From the NCBI GenBank assembly GCA_020160805.1, contig JAIUPO010000018.1, forward strand, positions 1 through 64,000: a DNA stretch of 64,000 nucleotides. The letters are read 5' to 3'. The notes under the pieces were generated by a model. The model had not been told where the DNA came from, did not search any database, and saw only the letters and a program-made list of their open reading frames with translations. This DNA comes from Actinomycetota bacterium. Its GTDB lineage: Bacteria; Actinomycetota; Actinomycetes; Actinomycetales; Dermatophilaceae. Shown here in pieces: positions 17,916 to 27,506 of this stretch (position 1 is its first letter; every line of letters starts with the position of its first letter). Made by a program: the position numbers and the translations under genes.

Positions 17916-17986
17916 GTATGTCGTCTCCTTGACTTCTGTGCGTGGACGCGCAGCCGTCAGAGGGAGCAACTGTGCAATCCGCGGTT

Positions 17987-18003
17987 CCGCCCGGACCGGG
18001 CGG
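17987..18003. promoter_or_regulatory. Palindrome CCGCCCGG-A-CCGGGCGG in the ABC operon leader
   Basis: This perfect 8+1+8 palindrome lies just downstream of the predicted transcription start of the sugar ABC operon. It could be an operator for a dimeric regulator or an RNA hairpin in the 5' leader. No regulator gene is adjacent. Confidence 0.4.
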
Positions 18004-18014
18004 GTGACGGGTGA

Positions 18015-18043
18015 ACATTGCTCCTAATTGGGACGGTCGTCAA
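18015..18043 (-). promoter_or_regulatory. Promoter of the sugar ABC operon
   Basis: On the minus strand TTGACG (18043-18038) and CAATGT (18020-18015) are separated by 17 bp, a good primary-sigma promoter. The predicted leader to the ATG at 17915 is about 90 nt. Unlike many genes in this window, this one has a leader and a Shine-Dalgarno. Confidence 0.6.
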
Positions 18044-18096
18044 GGAGCCACGGCACATCCTCTCGGGATTGCTGCCGTGCCGTGTCCAAACCGTTA

Positions 18097-18110
18097 TGGA
18101 AACGCTTACA
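18097..18110. promoter_or_regulatory. Possible LacI-family operator
   Basis: TGGAAACGCTTACA is an imperfect 14-bp palindrome with the central CG typical of LacI-family sugar-regulator sites. It lies upstream of the -35 element of the sugar ABC operon. No LacI-type regulator gene is present in the window, so the assignment rests on the motif and position only. Confidence 0.4.
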
Positions 18111-18151
18111 TTCTGGTCATTGAGGACGTGTATGCCGGGCCGCCGGGCAGG

Positions 18152-19639
18152 TCAGCGGGACTGCACCTCGGCGATCCAGGCCTCGACATCGGCGGCGGCA
18201 CGCGGCATACCCGCGGAGAGGTTTTCGTGGCCGTCGGCGGTCACGAGGACGTCATCCTCGATGCGCACCCCGATGCCGCGGAAGCGCTCCGGCGCGAGCT
18301 CGTCATCGGCCTTGAAGTAAAGGCCGGGCTCGACCGTGAGGACCATCCCCGGCACAAGTTCGGCGTCCATATATTCCTCCCGCGTAGCCAGCGCGCAGTC
18401 GTGCACGTCCAGGCCGAGATGATGGCTCGTGCCGTGGACCATCCAGCGGCGGTGGTACTGCCCATGCTCGGTGTCGAGGGTGGCGTCCACGTCGATGCCG
18501 TCGGGCAGCAGGCCCCAGCCGTGGAGGTGCTCGGCGATGACGCGGATGGCGGCAGCGTGGATATCGCTGAACTTGTTGCCGGGCTTGACCGCGGCCAGGC
18601 CGGCCTCCTGGGCGGCATACACAGCCTCGTAGATCTCGCGTTGCGCGTCGGTGAAGGTGCCGGCGACCGGCAGCGTCCGGGTGATATCGGCGGTGTAGAG
18701 CTCCTCGACCTCGACGCCGGCATCGAGCAGGATGAGGTCGTCGGCGGCAATATCGCCAGTGTTCTTGATCCAGTGCAGCGTGTTGGCGTGATCGCCGGCG
18801 GCGCAGATGGAGTCATAACCGACGCCATTGCCCAGGTGCCGAGCATGGAGGCCGAAGGTGCCTTCGACCCAGCGCTCGCCGCGGCCGCGCTCCTTCAGTG
18901 AGGGCAGGTCGGCGATGACGGCCTCAAAGCCGGCCTTGGTCGCGGCGACCGCCTCGCGCATCCGCTCGACCTCGAAGTCGTCCTTGGTGATCCGGGCGAG
19001 CGAGATCGCGTGGGCCAGCTCGTCGTCGGCTTCCTCGGTTGCGGTGTGCTCGCGGCCTTCGGATGCCCGGCGCGCGTCGAGTTGCGTGACGAGTTCGCGG
19101 TCGGCGTCGCGGACCACCCGCACCGTGACGGTCCCGGCATCCTTGGTTGCGGCGTCGAGGAAGTCGTCGATGTGCGCGGCGCCGATGCCGAGTTCGGCTT
19201 TGATATCGGCGAGCGTCGGACGGGGGCCGACCCAGAACTCGCCATAGCGGGCGTCGCCGAAGAATTCGTCGCTATCTCGGCCAGCGAGTGGGCGGAAGTA
19301 GAGGATCGCGTCGTGGCCGCTGTCGGTGGGTTCGAGGACGAGCACGGCGTCTGGCTCGCGGTCCGCGCCGAGCCCGGTGAGGTAGGCGAAGGCTGTATGC
19401 GGCCGGAAGACATAGTCCGTGTCGTTACTGCGGACTTTTAATCCGCCGGCGGGGACGACCAGCCGGTCGCCGGGGAAGCGAGTGGAGAGGGCGTCCCGGC
19501 GGCGGGCGGCATACTCCGCGGCGGGGGAGCGCTCCGGCAAGGTCGCAGAGCGCGGGGCCCAGCCGGTCTGGACGAAGGCCCGGAACTCCTCGGTGGTGGC
19601 CCGGGCCCGATTGTCGGCCTGCTTTTGCTCTTCGCTCAT
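18152..19639 (-). CDS. pepP: Aminopeptidase P family metallopeptidase (Xaa-Pro aminopeptidase)
   Basis: The 495-residue protein has an N-terminal creatinase-like domain and a C-terminal pita-bread domain. The metal ligands are visible: LLDAGVEVEELYTADITRTLP (two Asp), HGTSHHLGLDVHD (His), VEPGLYF (Glu) and GIGVRIEDDVLVT (Glu). It removes N-terminal residues ahead of Pro in the cytosol using two Mn2+-type metals. The ATG at 19639 is followed by a charged N-terminal extension. It is separated from the upstream MaoC gene by a 68-bp palindrome. Confidence 0.92.
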   Translation of the reverse strand: MSEEQKQADNRARATTEEFRAFVQTGWAPRSATLPERSPAAEYAARRRDALSTRFPGDRLVVPAGGLKVRSNDTDYVFRPHTAFAYLTGLGADREPDAVLVLEPTDSGHDAILYFRPLAGRDSDEFFGDARYGEFWVGPRPTLADIKAELGIGAAHIDDFLDAATKDAGTVTVRVVRDADRELVTQLDARRASEGREHTATEEADDELAHAISLARITKDDFEVERMREAVAATKAGFEAVIADLPSLKERGRGERWVEGTFGLHARHLGNGVGYDSICAAGDHANTLHWIKNTGDIAADDLILLDAGVEVEELYTADITRTLPVAGTFTDAQREIYEAVYAAQEAGLAAVKPGNKFSDIHAAAIRVIAEHLHGWGLLPDGIDVDATLDTEHGQYHRRWMVHGTSHHLGLDVHDCALATREEYMDAELVPGMVLTVEPGLYFKADDELAPERFRGIGVRIEDDVLVTADGHENLSAGMPRAAADVEAWIAEVQSR

Positions 19640-19674
19640 CCTCGTATGCTGTCACGCCCGCGCCGGCCGGCCCC

Positions 19675-19742
19675 TAACGACTGGGCTACCGCCTGGTACT
19701 GGCCATGATCATGGCCAATACCAGGCGGTAGCCCAGTCGTTA
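19675..19742. terminator. 68-bp near-perfect palindrome
   Basis: Two 34-nt arms (19675-19708, 19709-19742) match with a single mismatch and no loop; the centre is GGCCATGATCATGGCC. It lies between the end of the MaoC gene (19801) and the start of pepP (19639), both on the minus strand. It is not related to the family P palindromes. A tail-less terminator for the MaoC gene is the simplest reading. Confidence 0.7.
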
Positions 19743-19800
19743 AGGCGAGCGTGGTGGGTGGGCAGGCCTGGACAGGGGAGCGGCCAGGGCAGGGTTCGGG

Positions 19801-20331
19801 CTACGCCGGCGAGCCGCTCCAGTTCTTGTCAGGCTGCGGGACGGGGCGGCCCGGCTGCTCGCCGCCGCGAGCGTCGAGGTAGTTCTGCTTAGGGACCATG
19901 ACCTTGCGGCGGAAGATGCACACGACCTTGCCGTCCTGGTTGTAGCCGATGGTTTCGACGTAGACGACGCCGCGGTCGTCCTTGGACGTCGACTCCCACT
20001 TGTCGAGCACCGTGGTCTCGCCGTAGAGCGTGTCGCCGTGGAAGGTCGGCGCGACATGGCGCAGCGACTCGATCTCGAGATTGGCGATCGCCTTGCCGCT
20101 GATGTCGGGGACCGACATGCCCAGCAGGATCGAGTAGACGTAATTGCCGACGACGACATTCTTGCCGAATTGCGTTGTCTCCCCGGCGTAATGGACATCC
20201 AGGTGCAGCGGGTGATGGTTCATCGTCAGCAGGCAGAAGAGGTGGTCGTCATACTCGGTGACGGTCTTGCCGGGCCAGTGCTTGTAGGTCGCGCCGACCT
20301 CGAACTCCTCATAGCTGCGCCCGAACTGCAT
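19801..20331 (-). CDS. MaoC family dehydratase
   Basis: The 176-residue hot-dog-fold protein has features of MaoC-like hydratases: TVTEYDDHLFCLLTMNHHPL, HLDVHYAGETTQFGKNVVVG and RHVAPTFHGDTLYGETTVLD. The family hydrates 2-enoyl-CoAs; members of this length in actinobacteria include itaconyl- and mesaconyl-type CoA hydratases acting with CitE-like lyases, which is suggestive given the lyases at 2918-4869. The ATG at 20331 has AAGGAG 6 nt upstream, which decides against the longer reading to 20400. Confidence 0.88.
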   Translation of the reverse strand: MQFGRSYEEFEVGATYKHWPGKTVTEYDDHLFCLLTMNHHPLHLDVHYAGETTQFGKNVVVGNYVYSILLGMSVPDISGKAIANLEIESLRHVAPTFHGDTLYGETTVLDKWESTSKDDRGVVYVETIGYNQDGKVVCIFRRKVMVPKQNYLDARGGEQPGRPVPQPDKNWSGSPA

Positions 20332-20436
20332 ACCGAACTCCTTCGCATCTGGGTGGTCGGCTCCATCCTCGCCGGGCCGTCGCGGGGATGCGAGGGCCAC
20401 GTCAGGTGGGGTCGCTCACACGGCTTTCGTTCGGTC

Positions 20437-22176
20437 TCAGGGCAGGGAAGCGGTGAGCGGCAGGGTGATCGTGGATCGCGACGTGTCGAGGGTCATCGTC
20501 TTGCCGGCCGGCGGGCGGATCGTGAACTCGTGGTCGCTTTGCAGCAGCGTGATGGCGATCCGGTGGCCCGCGGCGAAGACGTGGTCCGTTGCTTCGAGGT
20601 CAACGCGGAGGTTCACGAACTGACCCGGAACCAGAGCATCGCTGTGCCACAACGAGTTCCGGTTCTGCGGGTCGGTCCAGCCTTGCGTCACGAGGGTGGC
20701 GCGACCGCGCGCATCGAGGTCGAGTATGCCGATGCTCACGTTCGCGTTGACCTGACCGAAGGCGGCCCGCAGGTCGGCGCGAGCGAAGCCGGATAGCCGG
20801 GTGTTGGCGGTCAAGGGTGCCGTAGCGAAGGCGAGGCCGTTGGCCCGCTTCGGGTTGGTGGTGAACGGGACGAGGCTGTTGCGCGGATCGTCAGTGAAGG
20901 TCAACAGGCGGCCGGCAGAGCCAGCGCGAAGGGTCAACTGCGAGAGGGGAATCGACGTCGGCTTCGCGCTTGGGATCGGCCAATCGGCATACCGAATGGG
21001 CTCGCCCGCAGGATTCTCGACGATCGCGCGCGGCTCGCGCTCCACGCCATTTGCTGCGCCAATGACATAGCGCGTGAACCACCGGTTCTGCTCATAGAGC
21101 GGCGGCTGCCCACCATGCGCGCCCTGATGCCAGAAGATCTTCGCAGGCGTGCCCTGGGCGCGCAGCGCGCGGTACCACAGGCCGGCCTGGCCGGGTTTGA
21201 CATTCCAGTCGCTTAGGCCGTGGGAGACATAGACGGCTGCTTTGACCTTGGCGACATCCGCCAGGTAGCTGCGTTGCGCCCAGAAGCTCGACATATCCCC
21301 GGTGACCCGATCCTGGCGGGCTGCCAGCCCGGCGATCACCCGATCGCAGATACTCGGATTAGCCCGGGTGAGAACGAACTTCGCGAGGACGTCGGTGTCT
21401 TCGCCCTGGTAGCCGTCCGGGGCGACGACGGCCCCGCTGGCGCGGTAGTAGCCGTACCAGTCCGAGATGGCGGACATCGGGATGATCGCTTTCAGCCCGT
21501 CGACGCCTGTGCTCGCCACGGCATTGGGCAGCGTGCCGTCATAGGATACCCCCAGCATGCCGACCCGGCCATTGGTGAAGTCGGCGCGCACCGCCCGGCC
21601 GTTGCGGTCGTATGCCGTCGCCCGCCCGTTCAGCCAGTCGATGACGGCCTTGGGGCCGAGGGTCTCGTTGACGCCGCCCGTCGTCGGGCAGCCCGTCGAC
21701 CCGCCCGTGCCGAGGGATTCCACCTCGACCCAGGCGAAGCCGCGGGTGATCCAATTCCTGGCCCACCAGGGGTCTAGGAGAGTGGGCGAGCCGGCGCGGG
21801 TGGCGGGGCGATCGGCATACGTCCGGCGCGAGGTGGGGTCATAGAGGTCGTGGTCGACATTGTGGTTCGGCACGTCGTTGACGCCGGTGAAATAGGGGCT
21901 GGCCTCCATGATCACCGGCAGCCGGTCGGTGGCGGCGGTGGCTCGGGCATACCGGATGTGCACGCGGTCGCGGCGGCCGTCGCCGTCGGAGTCGACGGGC
22001 ACCTCGACCCACGCCTCACGGACCGTCCAGTCGGCGGCTTTGGATGAGAAGACCGGCTGCGCCGAGCCGCCCACGACGACGGGACCGGTCGGGCCGGCGA
22101 CCCCGGACGCTGGCGCTGTGACGCTCGCCGCGGTGGCAGCGGCCACGAGCGCAATGGTGCGAAGACGTGTCGACAT
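20437..22176 (-). CDS. Secreted CocE/NonD-type (S15) hydrolase, Xaa-Pro dipeptidyl-peptidase-like
   Basis: The 579-residue protein has a signal peptide (about 1-27) and the alpha/beta-hydrolase triad: Ser211 in GVSYDGTLPN, Asp323 in SHGLSDWNV and His354 in HQGAHGG. A C-terminal jelly-roll domain typical of the X-Pro dipeptidyl-peptidase family follows. The family cleaves Xaa-Pro dipeptides or acyl esters; specificity here is open. It is exported and monocistronic. An ATA codon sits inside a GGCATAC heptamer in the C-terminal domain. Confidence 0.88.
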   Translation of the reverse strand: MSTRLRTIALVAAATAASVTAPASGVAGPTGPVVVGGSAQPVFSSKAADWTVREAWVEVPVDSDGDGRRDRVHIRYARATAATDRLPVIMEASPYFTGVNDVPNHNVDHDLYDPTSRRTYADRPATRAGSPTLLDPWWARNWITRGFAWVEVESLGTGGSTGCPTTGGVNETLGPKAVIDWLNGRATAYDRNGRAVRADFTNGRVGMLGVSYDGTLPNAVASTGVDGLKAIIPMSAISDWYGYYRASGAVVAPDGYQGEDTDVLAKFVLTRANPSICDRVIAGLAARQDRVTGDMSSFWAQRSYLADVAKVKAAVYVSHGLSDWNVKPGQAGLWYRALRAQGTPAKIFWHQGAHGGQPPLYEQNRWFTRYVIGAANGVEREPRAIVENPAGEPIRYADWPIPSAKPTSIPLSQLTLRAGSAGRLLTFTDDPRNSLVPFTTNPKRANGLAFATAPLTANTRLSGFARADLRAAFGQVNANVSIGILDLDARGRATLVTQGWTDPQNRNSLWHSDALVPGQFVNLRVDLEATDHVFAAGHRIAITLLQSDHEFTIRPPAGKTMTLDTSRSTITLPLTASLP

Positions 22177-22217
22177 GGTGGCACTCCCGGTGCGGTCAGG
22201 CCACCCTAGCGAGCCGT

Positions 22218-23984
22218 TCAGTCCTTGATTTCGGCGAGCACCTGGCCGTTGGTGACGGTGGCGCCGACTTCCGCGGACAGACCCGTGACGGTGCCGGCCT
22301 TGTGGGCGTTGATCGGCTGCTCCATCTTCATCGCCTCGAGGACGAGGATCAGTTCGCCGGCTTCGACACTCTGGCCCTCCTCGACGGCGACCTTGACGAT
22401 CGTGCCCTGCATGGGCGCCGTGAGGGAGTCGCCGGAGGCTGCAGCGCCGGCCTTGCCGCCGGAGGCGCGCCGGGGCGCCTTCTTCTTGGCCGCGCCGCCT
22501 CCACCGCCGAGCGAGAGGCCACCGGGCATCGACACTTCCACGCGCTTGCCGCCGACTTCGACGACGATCTGCTGACGATCCTCGGCCTCTGGCGCGTCAC
22601 CGGAGGGACCGGCATAGGCCTCGATGTCGTTGACGAAATCCGTCTCGATCCAGCGGGTGTGGACCGTGAACTTCTCATCCGCGTTGGCGGGAGCGAAGTC
22701 GGTGTCACGCACAATCTTGCGGTGGAAGGGCGTGACCGTCGCCATGCCCTCGATGACGAGTTCGTCGAGTGCCCGGCGAGCCCGCTCCATCGCCTGCTGG
22801 CGCGTGGCGCCGGTGACGATGAGCTTGGCAATCATCGAGTCGAAGGCGCCGGCGATCGTGTCGCCTTCGACCATTCCGGCGTCCCAACGAACGCCAGGGC
22901 CTTGGGGCACAACGAGTTTGGTGACGGTGCCGGGTGCGGGCAGGAAGCCGCGACCAGCGTCCTCACCATTGATGCGGAACTCGATCGAGTGCGCGTGCGG
23001 CTCGGGATCGGTGAAGCTCAAAACCTCGCCGTCCGCGATGCGGAACTGTTCGCGGACCAGGTCGATGCCCGTGACTTCCTCGGAGACGGGGTGCTCGACC
23101 TGAAGCCGGGTGTTGACTTCCAAGAAGGAGATATCGCCCGCTGGGCCGACGAGGAACTCACACGTGCCGGCGCCGACATAGCCGGCCTGCTTGAGGATTT
23201 CCTTGCTCGCACGGAGCAACTCGGTGTGCTGCTCTTCGGTGAGGAAGGGCGCCGGCGCCTCCTCGACGAGCTTTTGGTTGCGGCGCTGCAGCGAGCAGTC
23301 GCGCGTCGAGACGATGACGACATTGCCGTGCTGGTCGGCGAGGCACTGGGTCTCGACATGGCGCGGGTGGTCGAGGAAGCGCTCGACGAAGCACTCGCCG
23401 CGGCCGAAGGCCGTGACGGCTTCGCGGACCGCACTGTCATACAGCTCGGGGATCTCCTCAAGGGTGCGCGCGACCTTCAGTCCGCGCCCGCCACCGCCAT
23501 AGGCCGCCTTGATCGCGACCGGCAGGCCGTGCTCCTCCGCGAAGGCGACGACCTCGTCCGGGCCCGAGACGGGGTCCTTGGTGCCCGGCACCAGGGGCGC
23601 ATTGGCCTTCAGCGCGATATGCCGCGCCTTGACCTTGTCGCCGAGGGAGTCGATGGCCTCGGGTCCGGGACCGATCCACACCAAGCCAGCGTCGAGGACC
23701 TTCTGGGCAAACGGGCCGTTCTCGGCAAGGAAGCCATAACCGGGGTGAATCGCGTCCGCGCCGGAGTCCTTGGCGATCTGAATCAGCTTGTCCTGCAACA
23801 GATACGAATCCGCGGGGGTCGAGCCGCCGAGGGCGTATGCCTCGTCCGCGACCTTGACGTGCAGCGCATCCCGGTCCGGCTCGGCATAGACGGCCACGGA
23901 CCCCAGCCCGTGGTCCTTGCACGCGCGGGCGATCCGGACGGCAATCTCGCCCCGGTTGGCGATAAGGACCTTGGTAATCGGCAT
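22218..23984 (-). CDS. Acyl-CoA carboxylase alpha chain (biotin carboxylase plus BCCP)
   Basis: The 588-residue protein has a biotin carboxylase domain: [32 protein letters not shown] (ATP loop), [11 protein letters not shown], and [17 protein letters not shown] Gly/Ala/Lys-rich linker and a biotinyl domain with the EAMKM biotin-lysine follow. It carboxylates its biotin for a separate beta subunit; the beta and epsilon subunits at 41029-42860 are the natural partners, with the beta at 32473 as another. The ATG at 23984 follows TAGGCT by 7 nt, almost the same promoter core as the accD gene at 42860. Confidence 0.93.
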   Translation of the reverse strand: MPITKVLIANRGEIAVRIARACKDHGLGSVAVYAEPDRDALHVKVADEAYALGGSTPADSYLLQDKLIQIAKDSGADAIHPGYGFLAENGPFAQKVLDAGLVWIGPGPEAIDSLGDKVKARHIALKANAPLVPGTKDPVSGPDEVVAFAEEHGLPVAIKAAYGGGGRGLKVARTLEEIPELYDSAVREAVTAFGRGECFVERFLDHPRHVETQCLADQHGNVVIVSTRDCSLQRRNQKLVEEAPAPFLTEEQHTELLRASKEILKQAGYVGAGTCEFLVGPAGDISFLEVNTRLQVEHPVSEEVTGIDLVREQFRIADGEVLSFTDPEPHAHSIEFRINGEDAGRGFLPAPGTVTKLVVPQGPGVRWDAGMVEGDTIAGAFDSMIAKLIVTGATRQQAMERARRALDELVIEGMATVTPFHRKIVRDTDFAPANADEKFTVHTRWIETDFVNDIEAYAGPSGDAPEAEDRQQIVVEVGGKRVEVSMPGGLSLGGGGGAAKKKAPRRASGGKAGAAASGDSLTAPMQGTIVKVAVEEGQSVEAGELILVLEAMKMEQPINAHKAGTVTGLSAEVGATVTNGQVLAEIKD

Positions 23985-24101
23985 ACTTCCGAGCCTAGCG
24001 AACGGCTCGAACGGCTCGAACCCGTCACCGCCGGTTGCGAGGTGAACTCGGTCATAGCCGGGGCGGCTCGGTCCAGGGCATCGCGTCATAGGCTGCCAGG
24101 C

Positions 24102-24950
24102 ATGACTGTTTCGACGATCGACCTCCGCGCGCCGGGCGGCCCAGTCCCCATACCCCAGCTCGGGTTCGGGGTGTGGCAGGTGCCGGAAGACGGGGTTCGC
24201 GACGCGGTCGCCGAGGCGCTGCGGGTGGGCTACCGGCACATCGACACCGCGCGCATCTATGACAACGAGAGCGGGACGGGCGAGGCGATCGCGGCGAGCG
24301 GCATACCCCGGGAGGACATCTTCGTCACCACCAAGGTGTGGAATGACGACCAGGGGCGCGAGCGGACGCTGGCGGCTTTCGATGCGTCGATGGCGCGGCT
24401 GGGGCTGGACTATCTCGACCTCTTCCTCATCCACTGGGCCGCGCCGGGCCGTCGGCAGTATGCCGAGACGTGGGAGACGCTGCTGGAGTTGCGCGGCACC
24501 GGGCGCGTGCGAGCGGTCGGGGTGTCGAACTTCCATGCCTCGCACCTGCAGGATGCCTATGACCGGACGGGGGAGTGGCCGGCGATCAACCAGATCGAGT
24601 TGCACCCCTATCTGCAGCAGCGCGAGTTGCGCGCCTTCCATGCTGAGCATGGGATCGTCACCGAGGCCTGGAGTCCGCTCGCGTCCGGCAAGGATGTCCT
24701 CGAGGACCCGGTCATCGCGACCATCGCGGACAAGCACCAGGTCACGCCGGCGCAGGCGATCCTCGGCTGGCATCTCGCGCTCGGCAATGTCGTCATTCCC
24801 AAGTCGGTTACGCCCTCTCGCATCGCGGAGAATTTCGGCTCCGTCGATGTGGTGCTGGACGGCGACGACCTGGCGGCCATTGAGAGCCTGGACCGGGGTA
24901 TGCGGACCGGCCCGGACCCCGATCAGTTCTGGAGCGGCGACGATGACTGA
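24102..24950 (+). CDS. Aldo/keto reductase
   Basis: The 282-residue TIM-barrel NADPH enzyme has the catalytic tetrad: Asp48 and Tyr53 in [11 protein letters not shown], Lys78 in VTTKVWND and His111 in LFLIHW, plus the cofactor region [14 protein letters not shown]. It reduces aldehydes or ketones in the cytosol; the substrate is unknown. The ATG follows TAGGCT by 7 nt (leaderless pattern). It overlaps the next small gene. The GIP codons near residue 68 use the rare ATA inside a GGCATAC heptamer. Confidence 0.92.
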   Translation: MTVSTIDLRAPGGPVPIPQLGFGVWQVPEDGVRDAVAEALRVGYRHIDTARIYDNESGTGEAIAASGIPREDIFVTTKVWNDDQGRERTLAAFDASMARLGLDYLDLFLIHWAAPGRRQYAETWETLLELRGTGRVRAVGVSNFHASHLQDAYDRTGEWPAINQIELHPYLQQRELRAFHAEHGIVTEAWSPLASGKDVLEDPVIATIADKHQVTPAQAILGWHLALGNVVIPKSVTPSRIAENFGSVDVVLDGDDLAAIESLDRGMRTGPDPDQFWSGDDD

Positions 24951-25095
24951 CCAGGTGCCGCCCCCGCCGCCTCGGCCTTCGCGTCGTGGGGCGGATCGGC
25001 GAAAGTATCCGCCCTATGTCGCGGCGACGATCGCGGCGTCGTCCTTTGTTGCTTTTGTCGTCGTGGCCTGGCTGATCTACCTCGCGCTGACCTGA
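24943..25095 (+). CDS. Small single-pass membrane protein
   Basis: This 50-residue ORF starts at an ATG that overlaps the aldo/keto reductase stop (ATGACTGA). It has a Pro-rich, basic N-terminus ([16 protein letters not shown]) followed by one transmembrane helix (about 27-49, around [18 protein letters not shown]). Basic residues before the helix predict a cytoplasmic N-terminus. Translational coupling and clean coding structure support it; no function is known. Confidence 0.65.
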   Translation: MTDQVPPPPPRPSRRGADRRKYPPYVAATIAASSFVAFVVVAWLIYLALT

Positions 25096-25120
25096 GACGG
25101 CTGGAGTGTCAGGGCTGGCG

Positions 25121-26623
25121 TCAGGAGATCAGGACGCGCGCGACGAAGTGGCGTAGTTGGGCGAGGTTGCGGCACTCGTGCATGTCGACTACCTCGGCAT
25201 AGCGGTGGGCGACCGAATCGCCAGACGACCATTGCCGCGCGGGCTCGGGGTTGAGGAAGAAGACGGAGCGGGCGCGCTCGTTGATCGCGTGCAGGGCGTC
25301 TAGACCTGGGTCGGTGTTGTTGGTGCGGGCGTCGCCGAGAATCATCACGATGCTCCGGTGGCCGACGGCATCGAGGTGGTTATCGACAAAGTCTTCCAGC
25401 GCGGCGCCATAGTCGGAATTGTTGTGCCACTTGGTCATTCGGCTGGTGTCATCAAACGTGCCGCTGATCTCGGCGCCGGGAGGTGCATCGGCGATCACGT
25501 CCGTCAGCTCGTCGACGACATTGACGAAGCCGAAGATCCGCACCCGCCGGAACTGCCCGGCCAAGGCTTGCATGAGCAGAATGGTGAATCGCGAGAAGCC
25601 GGCGACCGAGCTCGACATATCGCACAGCAGGACCAGGTCGACCCGGGACGGTGGGCGTTTGCGGTATGCCGGTCGCATGGGCACCCCGCCGGTCGCCATG
25701 GCGCGGCGCAGGGTGCGTCGGATGTCGATCGGCGCACCGCGACCGGAGCGGCGCTTCGCGGCCAGGCGGGTCGCGAGTTTGCGTGCCAGCGGCGTGATGG
25801 CGCGGCGCAATTCGGCGAGCTCGTCGGGTCCGGCGAGGATGAAGCTGGTCTGATCTATGGGGGCTCGCACGGCATAGCGCGAAATCCGTTCGGCACCACG
25901 GACTTCGGCATTGCGCCGCCGGGTCTCGCGCTCGACGCGTCGCCGGAATTCGGCCACCTCGTCCCGCAGTTCGTCCCGCGTGAACCGGCTGGACAGGCCG
26001 CTTCCGGGTCTACCGCCCGCGCCCTGCCCGCCGCCTCCGCTACCCCCGGAACCATCGCCCGAGCCGCCGGGTGCGTCGAGGCCGGCGTCCTGGAGTCGTT
26101 GCAAAGCGGCGGCGATGGCCGTTTGCGGAGCAAGCAGGTCAAGCGCTTGGGCGGCAGAGAAAGTGCCGAGGGTCGAGTCGTTGGGCAGGCGCCCCAGGGT
26201 GGCCACGACCCGCGCCGCGAGGCGGTCCAGGTCGCGCGCATCCCGGGTTGCGATCACCGCCGCGAGCTCGTCGCGCAGGCGGGTGGCCAGGGCTCGCCGG
26301 CCAGCCGGGTCGGTCGGCGGTGGCAGCGGATCAGCTTCTGGCACAGAGGATCTCGAACCGAGGGCGGCAGGGAAGTAGACATCGAAAAGGTCGTCGAAGA
26401 CCCGCTGCTCGGTGCTGCGGCGCAACAGCGTCGCGGCGAGGGCGGCGCGCAGACGGTCGCGGTCGTCATACCCCAGGGCCGTGGCGGCGGCGGCCGCATC
26501 GATGAGGTCGGAGGTGCCGGTGCGTATGCCGTGCCCCCGCAGCGCTGCGCCGAACGCAACCAACCGGCGGGGGATGGCGGCTGCGGTCTCGTCGACTGTG
26601 GTCTCGTGGGCTGGGATCGTCAC
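25121..26623 (-). CDS. CoxE-like protein with von Willebrand factor A domain
   Basis: The 500-residue protein has a helical N-terminal region, a Gly-rich linker (about 195-215, GDGSGGSGGGG), and a C-terminal VWA domain with the MIDAS motif LLCDMSSSVAGFSRFTILLM (D-x-S-x-S). CoxE/VWA proteins work with MoxR-type AAA ATPases as metal-insertion or complex-remodelling chaperones. The MoxR gene lies directly upstream in the same operon. The GTG at 26623 begins VTIPAHETTVDET. The client protein is unknown. Confidence 0.85.
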   Translation of the reverse strand: MTIPAHETTVDETAAAIPRRLVAFGAALRGHGIRTGTSDLIDAAAAATALGYDDRDRLRAALAATLLRRSTEQRVFDDLFDVYFPAALGSRSSVPEADPLPPPTDPAGRRALATRLRDELAAVIATRDARDLDRLAARVVATLGRLPNDSTLGTFSAAQALDLLAPQTAIAAALQRLQDAGLDAPGGSGDGSGGSGGGGQGAGGRPGSGLSSRFTRDELRDEVAEFRRRVERETRRRNAEVRGAERISRYAVRAPIDQTSFILAGPDELAELRRAITPLARKLATRLAAKRRSGRGAPIDIRRTLRRAMATGGVPMRPAYRKRPPSRVDLVLLCDMSSSVAGFSRFTILLMQALAGQFRRVRIFGFVNVVDELTDVIADAPPGAEISGTFDDTSRMTKWHNNSDYGAALEDFVDNHLDAVGHRSIVMILGDARTNNTDPGLDALHAINERARSVFFLNPEPARQWSSGDSVAHRYAEVVDMHECRNLAQLRHFVARVLIS

Positions 26624-26648
26624 GGTGGGTGGCTGTCGGGGGAGGGGA

Positions 26649-27506
26649 TTACAGGTCGAGGGCGTGCCGGGCGCGCTCGATATCGTCCTGGTGCTTCAAC
26701 AGGACGCCAAGGTTGTCGCGCACATGCTCGGCGGCCAGGTCGTCGGCGCCGAGCGCCACCAGCGTGCGGGCCCAGTCGATGGTCTCGGCCACCGAGGGTG
26801 ACTTGCGCAGCTTCAGCTTGCGCAGCCGATCCACAAGCCGGACAACGGATTCCGCGAGTGACTCGGTGATCTCGGGCACGTGCTGGAGAACAATGCGCTG
26901 CTCCAACTCCGGGCTCGGGTAGTCGATGTGGAGGAACAGGCAGCGGCGGCGCAGCGCCTCGGAAAGCTCGCGCGTGGCATTGGACGTGACCACGACGAAG
27001 GGCGGCCGGGTGGCGCGGATCGTGCCGAGCTCGGGGACGGTGACCTGGAAGTCGCCGAGCACCTCGAGCAGGAGGCCCTCGATCTCCTGGTCTGCCTTGT
27101 CCAGTTCGTCGACAAGGAGCACCGTCTCGCCCTCGGCCCGGATCGCCTTGAGCAGCGGCCGCGGAAGAAGGAACTCCTCGGTGAAAATGTCGCTGCGCAA
27201 CTCATCCCAGGCATGGCCCTGCTCCGCGGTGATCCGGAGCAGTTGCTTGGCGTGATTCCACTCGTAGAGCGCGCGAGCCTCGTCCACGCCTTCATAGCAC
27301 TGGAGCCGAATGAGTTCTCCGCCAACGGCTTTGGTGACGGCCTTCGCCAGTTCGGTCTTGCCGACGCCGGCGGGCCCCTCGATCAGCAGCGGCTTGCCGA
27401 GGCGGTCCGCGAGGAAGACCGTCGTCGCGATGGCATCGGAGGCGAGATAGCCGACAGCGGCGAGGCGTGTGGCAACCTCATCAACCGACGAAAAGCGTTG
27501 CGTCAC
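26649..27506 (-). CDS. MoxR-type AAA+ ATPase
   Basis: The 285-residue ATPase has Walker A IEGPAGVGKTELAKAV, Walker B LLVDELDKADQEIEGLLLEV, sensor FVVVTSNATRELSEALRRRC and the MoxR-specific YEGVDEARALYEWNHAKQLL. MoxR proteins remodel or activate partner complexes with VWA proteins; the VWA gene follows by 25 bp. The GTG start at 27506 overlaps the stop of the zwf-like gene (GTGA), so the three genes form one operon. Confidence 0.92.
   Translation of the reverse strand: MTQRFSSVDEVATRLAAVGYLASDAIATTVFLADRLGKPLLIEGPAGVGKTELAKAVTKAVGGELIRLQCYEGVDEARALYEWNHAKQLLRITAEQGHAWDELRSDIFTEEFLLPRPLLKAIRAEGETVLLVDELDKADQEIEGLLLEVLGDFQVTVPELGTIRATRPPFVVVTSNATRELSEALRRRCLFLHIDYPSPELEQRIVLQHVPEITESLAESVVRLVDRLRKLKLRKSPSVAETIDWARTLVALGADDLAAEHVRDNLGVLLKHQDDIERARHALDL

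Noticed and set aside
22167-24101. Plus-strand open frame opposite the carboxylase alpha chain
   Set aside because: It is the antisense of a well-conserved gene; only the part from 24102 on (aldo/keto reductase) is real.
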